Source of the DNA: CAZOOR01 sp964581505
GTDB lineage: Bacteria; Bacteroidota; Ignavibacteria; Kapaibacteriales; UBA2268
Direction of reading: 5' to 3'
DNA length: 22,480 nucleotides
Assembly: GCA_964581505.1 (NCBI GenBank)
Contig: CAZOOR010000047.1
Span: 1 to 22,480 of the forward strand
Under the pieces are notes generated by a model. That model searched no databases and was not told the origin of the DNA. It saw nothing but the letters and a program-made list of their open reading frames with translations. Shown here piece by piece: positions 1 to 8,191 of this stretch (position 1 is the first letter of the stretch; each line of letters starts with the position of its first letter). Position numbers and translations under genes: made by a program.

Positions 1-1
1 A

Positions 2-1240
2 GATGGCAAAACACCTCTTGAACGGATTTCTAGGACTTTTAATGACAATCATTCCGAACTGAACGTACTTGCTGAAAAATATAAAGATGGGCAATGGGTT
101 AATTATTATAGAGTTTCAAAAACTTATGATAAAGACAATCATCTTTTAACGTATTTATGGGAATATTGGAAAAACAATAATTGGAAAAAAACAGCAAATG
201 TAATATTTACCTACGACGCTAATGGTAATCTGAAAACAAAGGTTGATTGGGTATTGGTTGATGGAAAATATGAAGGTGAATATAGGACGATTTATGAATA
301 TGACAAATGGAATAATGTCATTACACATCAGAGAATATTGGTATCTGATGGAAAAACTACATATTTTTATAAGACCGTTTCTACACGTTTGAAAACCGGA
401 GAAATAGTTAGTTATATATATATGAAAAGGGACGGTAGTAAATGGGTTAATAAATATAAAACCGAAAATAAGTTTAATTTAGCAAAGAAAATTTCCTTAT
501 CATATTCTTATAACTGGAAGAATTCAAAATGGGAACTAAGTGGACGTACTCAATATTCATATCTAAAATTAGTTTATTTGACACAAAAACTCACTCAAGA
601 ATTAGATGTTAGTACTTGGGTAAACGCTCGGCGAACCAAATATACATATAATTCCAAATTTTTAATAACTTCTGAAACCTTTGATTATGGAGCAAATTTG
701 GGGCATTATAAATATACAACTTGGACTTATGATGATAAGGATAGAGTCGTGAGCGAACTTTATCAACGATGGGATAATAATAATTGGAATGCACAAACCC
801 GCTTGACATATAAGTATAATTCAATGGGGTTTGTTGTGAATAAACATAAAAGTACTTGGGATACTTTTAAGTGGGGTAATTCAAAGGATTACACTCTAAA
901 ATTCTCTGACTCAAAAAAAAGGGAATTTGAATTTACAGGTTATGATATTAGCATTAAGTATAAGAATACTTCTGATGTTGATGATGATAGATATACTGTG
1001 AATACTTTAACAATTTATCCCAATCCTACATCTGATTTCTTGTACATATCAGGCGAAGAATTGCAAGGGAAATATAGTATTTATGGTATAGACGGTAGTG
1101 TGTTGATACCTTATCGCCAAATTCCCGAACAAAACGGAAATACAAAAATTGATATTTCTTCTTTATCAGCCGGTTTCTATTTATTGAGAATTGAGACTAA
1201 AACAGGAATACAGACAAAACCGTTTATTATTTCAAAATAA
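2..1240 (+). CDS. T9SS type A sorting domain protein with Trp/Tyr-rich repeats (5' end outside window)
   Basis: The reading frame is open from the first bases of the window, so this is the last 412 residues of a larger protein; the first in-frame ATG (254) is internal, not the start. The body is a series of diverged repeats of about 30-50 residues with motifs of the kind W-x-N-N-x-W and T-Y-x-Y-N/D-x-x-G, for example around 165-215 and 770-835. Such repeats suggest a surface beta structure, possibly adhesive. From about 1003 to the stop is a typical T9SS C-terminal sorting domain: a YPNPTSD motif, then IYGIDGS, then IDISSLSAGFYLLRI, ending in a short beta strand and a terminal Lys. Proteins with this domain are exported by Sec, cross the outer membrane through T9SS and are usually anchored on the surface. 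The cargo function is unknown. A terminator follows directly. Confidence 0.85.
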   Translation, partial: DGKTPLERISRTFNDNHSELNVLAEKYKDGQWVNYYRVSKTYDKDNHLLTYLWEYWKNNNWKKTANVIFTYDANGNLKTKVDWVLVDGKYEGEYRTIYEYDKWNNVITHQRILVSDGKTTYFYKTVSTRLKTGEIVSYIYMKRDGSKWVNKYKTENKFNLAKKISLSYSYNWKNSKWELSGRTQYSYLKLVYLTQKLTQELDVSTWVNARRTKYTYNSKFLITSETFDYGANLGHYKYTTWTYDDKDRVVSELYQRWDNNNWNAQTRLTYKYNSMGFVVNKHKSTWDTFKWGNSKDYTLKFSDSKKREFEFTGYDISIKYKNTSDVDDDRYTVNTLTIYPNPTSDFLYISGEELQGKYSIYGIDGSVLIPYRQIPEQNGNTKIDISSLSAGFYLLRIETKTGIQTKPFIISK

Positions 1241-1260
1241 AAAATAGCGAAATTATTAAG

Positions 1261-1293
1261 AATAAGTCGTCTTTTGACGGCTTATTTTTTTTT
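1261..1293. terminator. Terminator hairpin between convergent genes, probably bidirectional
   Basis: An 11-bp stem (1261-1271 with 1276-1286, one G-T pair) encloses a TTTT loop. On the plus strand it is followed by an unbroken run of nine T (1285-1293). It terminates the T9SS cargo gene. On the minus strand the sequence after the stem is also U-rich but interrupted, so termination there is less certain. The stem and T run overlap the last codons and stop of the amidase gene. Confidence 0.8.
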
Positions 1294-2490
1294 CTTCAAT
1301 TCATTGATAATTCCGTCCCGCAGCCAGTTTGCTATTGCCTGTCGGTTGTTTGGTGCGAGCAGTCGTATTTGGTCGCGTGCATTTTGTATATTGCCGAGTT
1401 CAATATATACGGTAGGGTTTTTCAGATTGCGGAGCATATATAGATTACGAGTAATAACTTTGCCCTCGTAACCCCTGCCGGGCTGATTTTGTTCATACTT
1501 TTTCTTAATAGTTTGCTCCATTGTTTTTGCCATAGACTTGCTCTTTTTATTGCCGTCCTGATAATAAAAGAAAATATCAATACGCTTATTTGTATGGCGG
1601 GAATCTACGTGAATAATGATTGAGTATTGTTTGTTTGTAGGCTTTTGCTTGCTCAACTTGTTTATTATTTCGGCTCGCTTTGCCAATCGAACTTTCTGTC
1701 TGTGTGATATTGTATCGCCGCCATAGTAATATTCATTGCTACTATTCTTTAAATATAGCTCATCACGAATGCCGTCAGTCGAATCTTGTACAATGATATA
1801 GACCTTTGCTCCGTTACTCATCAAATTGCGTGCAAGCCTCAGAATAATATCATAACCGTACTCATCTTCATGTAATTCATTTCCGTTTTTATGTCCGATA
1901 GCCCCCGGATCGGGACCGCCATGCCCGCTGATTAGATAGAAAACACAACCGTCCAGTTTCCTGTTGATTATTTTAGCTTTCTCATACTTCTTGCCGAATA
2001 GCGGTTCGGTTAGTTTTGTAGGTCTCTTCTTTTTAAGTATTTTGCTTTTAAGTTTATTCATTGCTTTCCTATTGGAGAGTTCCATAGGTAGCCATATTTT
2101 CCCGTCAGACTTATAGTTGAGTTTATAGTTCGCTTTTTCTACTTTTGCATTAAACTGCTTAATTGCTTTAATATTAGATTTTGGGACAGTAGCAAGCGAA
2201 GCCGAGAAGCCGGTCTTTCTGTATTTAATTTTGATGATGGGCAGTGCATAGCGATATCCTTTTAGTAAGCCGCCACGCTTGTTGAATTTATTCTTATTCA
2301 GTTGTTTAAATAGTAAGATGTTAGTTTTATTGACAGGTAGGAAAAACCTGTTTAGTATTATACTAATGCCGTCTCCGCTTTTAGCTTTTGTAGTAACATA
2401 GTTTTCTGCGGCGGATAGTGAAAGTGGCAAGACTATTGCAAGCCAAATTAATGCAAATGTATGTAAATACTTTGTTCTTCCGCGCAACAT
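1282..2490 (-). CDS. Exported N-acetylmuramoyl-L-alanine amidase (Amidase_3) with LysM-like N-terminal domain
   Basis: The 402-residue product has a signal peptide (about 1-28, hydrophobic core then SLSAAEN). A LysM-like region follows at about 31-86 (KSGDGISIILNRFF ending in YALPII), then a basic linker, then a zinc amidase domain at about 180-400. Expected family residues are visible: His190 in SGHGGPDPGAIG, Glu208 or Glu210 in HEDEYGYD, His294 in IIIHVDSR and the catalytic-type Glu364 in VYIELGNIQNARDQ. Such enzymes cut the amide bond between N-acetylmuramic acid and the stem peptide in the periplasm, during cell separation or wall turnover. The N-terminal domain is diverged and could be a different wall-binding fold. 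The start is the ATG at 2488-2490 because the signal peptide begins there; no strong Shine-Dalgarno is seen. The C-terminal Lys run is encoded by the complement of the terminator T tract. Confidence 0.88.
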   Translation of the reverse strand: MLRGRTKYLHTFALIWLAIVLPLSLSAAENYVTTKAKSGDGISIILNRFFLPVNKTNILLFKQLNKNKFNKRGGLLKGYRYALPIIKIKYRKTGFSASLATVPKSNIKAIKQFNAKVEKANYKLNYKSDGKIWLPMELSNRKAMNKLKSKILKKKRPTKLTEPLFGKKYEKAKIINRKLDGCVFYLISGHGGPDPGAIGHKNGNELHEDEYGYDIILRLARNLMSNGAKVYIIVQDSTDGIRDELYLKNSSNEYYYGGDTISHRQKVRLAKRAEIINKLSKQKPTNKQYSIIIHVDSRHTNKRIDIFFYYQDGNKKSKSMAKTMEQTIKKKYEQNQPGRGYEGKVITRNLYMLRNLKNPTVYIELGNIQNARDQIRLLAPNNRQAIANWLRDGIINELKKKK

Positions 2491-2519
2491 TCTGTTTACT
2501 TCGTTGAGATTATAAAATA

Positions 2520-2527
2520 CAAAGATA
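2520..2527 (-). promoter_or_regulatory. Candidate -7 promoter element (TATCTTTG) for the amidase gene
   Basis: Read on the minus strand, TATCTTTG matches the Bacteroidota -7 consensus TAnnTTTG and lies about 30 nt upstream of the amidase ATG. No clear -33 TTG is seen upstream. The bases after it (TTTGTATTTTATA) also occur in the manC-like promoter region. Confidence 0.4.
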
Positions 2528-2621
2528 GCACTCCTTAATTATAAAATAAAATATTTAGTAAAAAGATGTATATTTATAATTGTATTGTCTGCAAAAACAG
2601 TAAACTATTCTGAATAAAATC

Positions 2622-2627
2622 GGAGAA
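2622..2627 (+). promoter_or_regulatory. Ribosome binding site that fixes a TTG start
   Basis: GGAGAA lies 7 nt before the TTG at 2635. An in-frame stop at 2611-2613 excludes longer forms. The next ATG falls inside the conserved GGMGTE motif of the Hcy-methyltransferase domain and would cut it. TTG is therefore the best start. Confidence 0.65.
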
Positions 2628-2634
2628 TAAAAGA

Positions 2635-4479
2635 TTGACAGGAAAAGAGTTTAAAGAACTTATTGCTCGGAAACCATTGCTTTTTGACGGCGGAATGGGA
2701 ACCGAACTATACAAAAAAGGCGTATTCATCAATAAATGTTATGATGAATTGAATCTGACTAATCCCGCTCTGGTCAAGACGGTACATAATGAGTACAAGA
2801 AAGCAGGCGCCGATGTTCTCGAAACAAACACTTTCGGAGCAAACCGTGCTAAATTATTGCAATTTCAGTTGCAGGCTCAATTATATAATATTAATTTTGA
2901 AGGTGCGAAACTTGCTCGGGAAGTAGCGGGCGATGCTCTGCTTGTTGCCGGTTCGGTGGGTCCACTCGGTATTCAAATGGAACCGCTTGGTCCTTTGTCG
3001 CGATTGGAAGCCCGCAATATTTTTAAGGAACAGATTGAAGCGCTGATTGCCGGTGGTGTTGATTTATTGATATTCGAGACATTTATTTATCCCGAAGAAT
3101 TAAAGCAGGCTGTTTTAGCCGCAAGAGAGTTAGGTGATATTCCCGTAATAGCACAGATGACCATTGACGAAGATGCTACTTCGCTTACAGGGGCTAAACC
3201 TGAAATAATGGTTGCTGAATGTGCCGCCGCCGCTCCGGACGTAATTGGTGTCAATTGTACTGTTGGACCTAAGGTAATGCTCAATTGGTTGGAGCAAGCA
3301 CGTAAATATACGAAATTACCGATTTCTATTATGCCCAATGCAGGCAAACCGAAAAATATTGACGGTAGAAATATTTATCTTACATCACCGGAATATATCG
3401 GTGAATATGCAAAGCACTACATTCAAGCCGGTGCAAATATTATCGGTGGCTGCTGCGGTACTACCCCCGAGCATATTAAGAAAATGCGGAATACTTTGAA
3501 TGCACTAAAACCTCAACCTCAAAAGATTGATTTGAAAATTGAGCAGAGCGAGCAGAAGTCCGAACTTCAAGCAATTAAAGCACAGAATAAATCAAGGCTT
3601 GCACGTCGTATCCACGATGGGCATTTTGTTAAGTTCGTAGAATTGCTTCCGCCACATACGGTATCAGCCGATAAGGAAATAGAAAAAGCAAAGGAAATGT
3701 ACTATTACGGAATTGATGTAATTAATATCCCGGACGGACCGCGTGCAAGTGCCAGAATGTCCGCACTTTCGCTTGCCTTGCTGATTCAGAAGGAAGTCGG
3801 CATTGAGCCTGTTCTGCATTATGTTTGTAGGGATAGGAATGTTATTGGTATGCAGTCCGATTTGCTCGGCGCTTTTGCTCTCGGTGTTAAGAATATTTTA
3901 GCAATTACGGGCGACCCGCCTAAGCTCGGGAACTATCCCGATGCAACAGGTGTATTTGACGTTGATTCCATTGGATTAGTCAATATTTTGCGTAGGCTCA
4001 ATTTGGGCTTTGATATTGCAGGTAATCCCTTCGGAGATAGAACAGGCTTTTTTATTGGTGTGGGTGCAAATCCCGGAGCAATTAATCTTGATGAAGAACT
4101 CCGGCGGCTTGATTGGAAAGTGGAAGCCGGTGCGGAATATATTATCACACAACCGGTATTCTCGCTTGATGTCTTTGAGAATTTTTTGAAACGTACCGAG
4201 CATTTGAAAATTCCTATTATTGCCGGATTGTGGCCCCTTACATCTCTGCGTAATGCCGAGTTTATGAATAACGAAATCCCGGGCTGTGATGTGCCCGACT
4301 ATGTGTTGAAGCGACTTGCAAAGGTAGTGGATTCAAAGGAAGCATCTTTGGAGGAGGGTATTAATATTGCTCGTGAGACTTTGGAGCAAATTAAATCCGA
4401 TATTAACGGTGTGCAAATTTCGGCACCTTTCGGGCGGGTGCAGAGTGTTATTGATGTTTTGGAGGGTTCGAGTATTTGA
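2635..4479 (+). CDS. Bifunctional homocysteine S-methyltransferase / methylenetetrahydrofolate reductase
   Basis: The 614-residue fusion has two domains. Residues about 10-290 form a homocysteine S-methyltransferase barrel with LLFDGGMGTEL and ETNTFGANR motifs. It carries the zinc-binding cysteines Cys208 (GVNCTVG) and Cys273-Cys274 (GGCCGTTPEH). Residues about 320-595 form a MetF-type reductase barrel, with FVELLPP, DGPRASAR, AITGDPP and ITQPVF motifs. This is the domain order of Bacillus YitJ-type proteins. The reductase makes 5-methyl-THF from 5,10-methylene-THF using FAD in the cytoplasm; the first domain moves a methyl group to homocysteine from a donor that the sequence does not reveal. 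The start is TTG with a good ribosome binding site. It is the first gene of an operon with metH, whose ATG lies 7 nt after this stop, so methyl-THF production and use are co-expressed. Confidence 0.92.
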   Translation: MTGKEFKELIARKPLLFDGGMGTELYKKGVFINKCYDELNLTNPALVKTVHNEYKKAGADVLETNTFGANRAKLLQFQLQAQLYNINFEGAKLAREVAGDALLVAGSVGPLGIQMEPLGPLSRLEARNIFKEQIEALIAGGVDLLIFETFIYPEELKQAVLAARELGDIPVIAQMTIDEDATSLTGAKPEIMVAECAAAAPDVIGVNCTVGPKVMLNWLEQARKYTKLPISIMPNAGKPKNIDGRNIYLTSPEYIGEYAKHYIQAGANIIGGCCGTTPEHIKKMRNTLNALKPQPQKIDLKIEQSEQKSELQAIKAQNKSRLARRIHDGHFVKFVELLPPHTVSADKEIEKAKEMYYYGIDVINIPDGPRASARMSALSLALLIQKEVGIEPVLHYVCRDRNVIGMQSDLLGAFALGVKNILAITGDPPKLGNYPDATGVFDVDSIGLVNILRRLNLGFDIAGNPFGDRTGFFIGVGANPGAINLDEELRRLDWKVEAGAEYIITQPVFSLDVFENFLKRTEHLKIPIIAGLWPLTSLRNAEFMNNEIPGCDVPDYVLKRLAKVVDSKEASLEEGINIARETLEQIKSDINGVQISAPFGRVQSVIDVLEGSSI

Positions 4480-4486
4480 TGATAAT

Positions 4487-7400
4487 ATGAGTATGAACGA
4501 AAAAAATATTAGTAAGTTCGAGTTGCTGAAAAATATTCTTTCGGAGAGAATCCTTGTACTTGACGGTGCAATGGGGACAATGATACAGCGGTATAATTTA
4601 TCCGAACAGGATTTTAGAGGCGAAATGTTTATTAAGCATAGTAGAGAATTAAAAGGCAATAATGATTTGCTTGTTATTACACAGGAAAAAATTATTGCCG
4701 AGATTCACACTGCTTACCTCGAAGCAGGTGCAGATATTATTGAGACAAATACATTTAACGGTACGGCAATTGCTCAGGCTGATTATGCTTGCGAAGAGTA
4801 TGTATATGAAATAAATTTTAATGCCGCAAGAATTGCAAAGCAAGTTGCTGTGCGTTTTACGGAATTATCACCCGATAAACCACGTTTTGTTGCCGGTGCA
4901 ATTGGTCCGACTAATAGAAGTGCTTCGATGTCGCCCGATATAACAAATCCGGGTTACCGTGCCGCTTATTTCGATGATTTTAAGAATGCTTATTATGAGC
5001 AAATTTGCGGATTAATTGATGGTGGTGTTGATATTCTGCTAATCGAAACAATATTTGATACCTTGAATGCAAAAGCCGCTATCTTTGCTATATTTGAATA
5101 TTACGAAAAGCACCCCGAACAAGAACAGTTGCCCTTAATGATTTCGGGAACTGTTGTCGATATGAGTGGAAGGACGCTCTCGGGACAAACTATTGAGGCA
5201 TTTTGGAATAGTATTGCTTATGCTCCCAATCTGCTTTCCGTTGGTTTGAACTGTGCATTGGGTTCTAAACAAATGCGTGAATTTATCGCCGAGTTATCCT
5301 CCATTTCCGATGTGTATATTAGCCTATATCCTAATGCGGGCTTACCCGATGAATTCGGTGAGTATAACGAGACACCACTATCTATGGCAGAAGTAATTGA
5401 AGATTACGGTCGTTCGGGATATTTGAATATTATGGGTGGTTGTTGTGGTACAACTCCCGAGCATATAAAACAAATGTCGGAACTTGCTATAAAAATCCAA
5501 CCGCGTAAAAGACCTGCTATTGAGCCGTATTTACGATTATGCGGTTTAGAGTCGCTTGTGTTCCGTCCTGATATAAATTTTGTTAATATCGGTGAACGTA
5601 CTAATGTAGCCGGTTCCAAGAAGTTTTCTCGGCATATTGTCGCCGGCGAATACGAACAAGCGATTGAAATAGCCCGCCGTCAAGTCGAGGGTGGGGCGCA
5701 AATTATTGATATTAATGTTGATGAAGCAATGCTTGATTCAGGTCTTGTGATGAGGGATTATTTGAATTTACTTGCCGCCGAACCTGCTATCGCAAAAGTT
5801 CCCGTAATGCTTGATTCTTCAAATTGGGAAGTGATTGAAGAGGGTTTGAAATGTTTGCAAGGGAAGGGGATTGTTAATTCAATTTCTTTGAAGGAAGGTG
5901 AAGCGGTATTTCTTGAGCGAGCAATAAAAATCAAGCATTACGGTGCGGCGTTAATTGTTATGGCATTCGACGAAACAGGACAAGCGGTTACTTATGAACA
6001 TAAAATAAAAATTGCTGAACGTGCTTATAAATTATTAACAGAGAAAGCCGGATTTGCACCGCAAGATATTATTATTGATGTTAATATTTTAACTATTGCT
6101 ACCGGTATTGCGGAGCATAATGATTATGCAATTAATTTCATTAAAGCAGTAAAATGGATTAAAGCGAATTTGCCATTTGCAAAAACAAGTGGTGGCGTGA
6201 GCAACCTTTCTTTTGCCTTCCGTGGAAATGATACGATACGCAAAGCGTTTCACACGGTTTTTCTATACTATGCCGTTAATGCGGGTTTAGATATGGCGAT
6301 TGTAAATCCCGAACAATTAGGTGTTTATGAGGAAATCCCAAAAGATTTACTAAAACTTGTCGAAGATGTAATTTCCAATCGCCGTCCCGATGCAACAGAA
6401 AAGTTAACGACTTACGCACAAACCAATAAAGATAATAAAAATAAACCGGAAAAGAGAGTTGATGACTGGCGCTCTAATTCTGTTCAGGAAAGACTAAAAT
6501 ATGCTCTAATAAATGGGATAATAGAATTTATCGAAGATGATGCTCGAGAAGCAGTCGGAAAGTATAAGAACCCACTGGATATAATTGAAGGTCCCTTAAT
6601 GGAGGGTATGAATACAGTTGGTGATTTATTCGGAGCAGGAAAAATGTTTCTACCTCAGGTTGTCAAAACCGCCCGTGTTATGAAGAAAGCCGTTGCCATT
6701 ATTGAGCCGTATATCAAAGATGTTATGAAAATGGAAGGAAGGAAACGAGAAGCAAAAAAAGTCTTGCTTGCAACCGTTAAGGGTGATGTACATGATATTG
6801 GAAAGAATATTGTAGCAGTTGTTCTTTCTTGTAATAATTATAATGTTATTGATTTAGGTGTAATGGTAAATGCGGATAAAATACTTGATGAAGCGAAAAA
6901 GAATAATGTTGATGTTATTGGACTGAGTGGCTTGATTACCCCATCGCTTGATGAAATGGTGGGTGTTGCCCGTGAAATGCAACGCAAAGGATTTACACAG
7001 CCGCTTCTTGTTGGTGGTGCCACCACTTCGCGTGTACACACTGCTGTAAAGATTGCACCCGAGTATAACGATAATGTAGTTCATGTGCTTGATGCTTCCC
7101 GTGCCGTACAGGTTGTTTCCGCATTAACTAATGACGGGAAGGGCAAATTTATGAGCGAGATAAATACAGAATATAATAGGATAAGAACTAAACATCATCA
7201 AACAAATTTGTCAAAGAGATTCCTTTCGTATTCTGATGCTCGCAATAATGCTTTTCTTCCCGATTGGGAGCAAGCGAAAATCGTCAAGCCCAATCAACTC
7301 GGAATTATCAAATTAGATAATTACTCTTTAGAAATATTGCGGAAGTATATTAATTGGTCTGAATTTTTTCGTGTATGGGAATTAAAAGCAAAATATCCCG

Positions 7401-8191
7401 CTATTTTCGAGCATAAGGATTATGGCGAACCCGCACGCAAACTTTTTGATGATGCTAATGAATTACTTGACTTTATCATTAAAAATAATTTATTAAAAGC
7501 TAATGCGGTGTTCGGTATTTTTCCGGCAAATGCAATTGATGACGATATTGAAGTTTACTCCGATGAATCAAGAGCATCTGTGTTGGCGGTATTCCGTACA
7601 TTGCGACAGCAGTTGCGTCATACTTCCGGTTCGCCGAATTTGGCTCTCGCCGACTATATAGCACCAAAAGAAAAGGGAAAGATTGATTATATAGGTGCTT
7701 TTGTTTTGACAGCCGGTATCGGCTCGTCCGAGTTGGCGCAAAAATTTATTTCCGAAAATGATGATTATAAAAGTATTATATCTAAAGCTCTTGCGGATAG
7801 ATTGGCGGAAGCGTTTACAGAACATTTGCACGAAATTATTCGTAAAAAATACTGGGGATATGCAACAGATGAAAATCTTAGCAATGACGAACTCTTTCGT
7901 GGCAAATATCAGGGGATTCGCCCTGCAATAGGTTACCCATTGCTACCCGACCATACTGAGAAAAAAATACTCTTCGATTTGTTAGATGCCGGAACTGCCG
8001 GAATAGAACTTACGGAATCCTATATGATGGACCCTGTTGCATCAGTATCCGGTTTGTATTTTGCACATAATAAATCTAAATATTTCCCTATTGGTAAAAT
8101 CTTGAAAGACCAAGTGGAAAGCTACGCACAACGCAAGAATATGAGCGTTGAAGATGTAGAAAAATGGCTGTCGGAGAATATTGCTTATTAA
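4487..8191 (+). CDS. metH: Cobalamin-dependent methionine synthase
   Basis: From the ATG at 4487 the product is 1,234 residues, close to the usual full-length MetH. All four modules are visible in order. The homocysteine domain spans about 12-335, with zinc cysteines Cys256 and Cys319-Cys320 (GGCCGTTPEH). The pterin domain spans about 360-620, with FVNIGERTNVAGS, DINVDEAM and MLDSSNWEV. The cobalamin cap and Rossmann domains span about 660-890, with DVHDIG at 767-772 whose His769 is the lower axial cobalt ligand. The reactivation domain spans about 920-1230, with YWGYATDE and RPAIGYP for S-adenosylmethionine. It transfers the methyl group of methyl-THF to homocysteine in the cytoplasm. The frame is open further upstream, but that extension overlaps the previous gene and lacks family similarity. 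An ATG at 4493 is an alternative start. The stop overlaps that of the opposing gene. Confidence 0.97.
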   Translation: MSMNEKNISKFELLKNILSERILVLDGAMGTMIQRYNLSEQDFRGEMFIKHSRELKGNNDLLVITQEKIIAEIHTAYLEAGADIIETNTFNGTAIAQADYACEEYVYEINFNAARIAKQVAVRFTELSPDKPRFVAGAIGPTNRSASMSPDITNPGYRAAYFDDFKNAYYEQICGLIDGGVDILLIETIFDTLNAKAAIFAIFEYYEKHPEQEQLPLMISGTVVDMSGRTLSGQTIEAFWNSIAYAPNLLSVGLNCALGSKQMREFIAELSSISDVYISLYPNAGLPDEFGEYNETPLSMAEVIEDYGRSGYLNIMGGCCGTTPEHIKQMSELAIKIQPRKRPAIEPYLRLCGLESLVFRPDINFVNIGERTNVAGSKKFSRHIVAGEYEQAIEIARRQVEGGAQIIDINVDEAMLDSGLVMRDYLNLLAAEPAIAKVPVMLDSSNWEVIEEGLKCLQGKGIVNSISLKEGEAVFLERAIKIKHYGAALIVMAFDETGQAVTYEHKIKIAERAYKLLTEKAGFAPQDIIIDVNILTIATGIAEHNDYAINFIKAVKWIKANLPFAKTSGGVSNLSFAFRGNDTIRKAFHTVFLYYAVNAGLDMAIVNPEQLGVYEEIPKDLLKLVEDVISNRRPDATEKLTTYAQTNKDNKNKPEKRVDDWRSNSVQERLKYALINGIIEFIEDDAREAVGKYKNPLDIIEGPLMEGMNTVGDLFGAGKMFLPQVVKTARVMKKAVAIIEPYIKDVMKMEGRKREAKKVLLATVKGDVHDIGKNIVAVVLSCNNYNVIDLGVMVNADKILDEAKKNNVDVIGLSGLITPSLDEMVGVAREMQRKGFTQPLLVGGATTSRVHTAVKIAPEYNDNVVHVLDASRAVQVVSALTNDGKGKFMSEINTEYNRIRTKHHQTNLSKRFLSYSDARNNAFLPDWEQAKIVKPNQLGIIKLDNYSLEILRKYINWSEFFRVWELKAKYPAIFEHKDYGEPARKLFDDANELLDFIIKNNLLKANAVFGIFPANAIDDDIEVYSDESRASVLAVFRTLRQQLRHTSGSPNLALADYIAPKEKGKIDYIGAFVLTAGIGSSELAQKFISENDDYKSIISKALADRLAEAFTEHLHEIIRKKYWGYATDENLSNDELFRGKYQGIRPAIGYPLLPDHTEKKILFDLLDAGTAGIELTESYMMDPVASVSGLYFAHNKSKYFPIGKILKDQVESYAQRKNMSVEDVEKWLSENIAY

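Noticed and set aside
1274..1471. Plus-strand short frame starting at the terminator
   Set aside because: It begins inside the terminator stem and is antisense to the amidase.
2491..2634. SAM or cobalamin riboswitch before the methionine operon
   Set aside because: The 144-bp gap is shared with the divergent amidase promoter, is AT-rich, and shows neither the stems nor the conserved core of these riboswitches.
4367..4486. Upstream in-frame extension of metH
   Set aside because: These 40 codons overlap the end of the fusion gene, have no MetH-family similarity, and the ATG at 4487 gives the normal family length.
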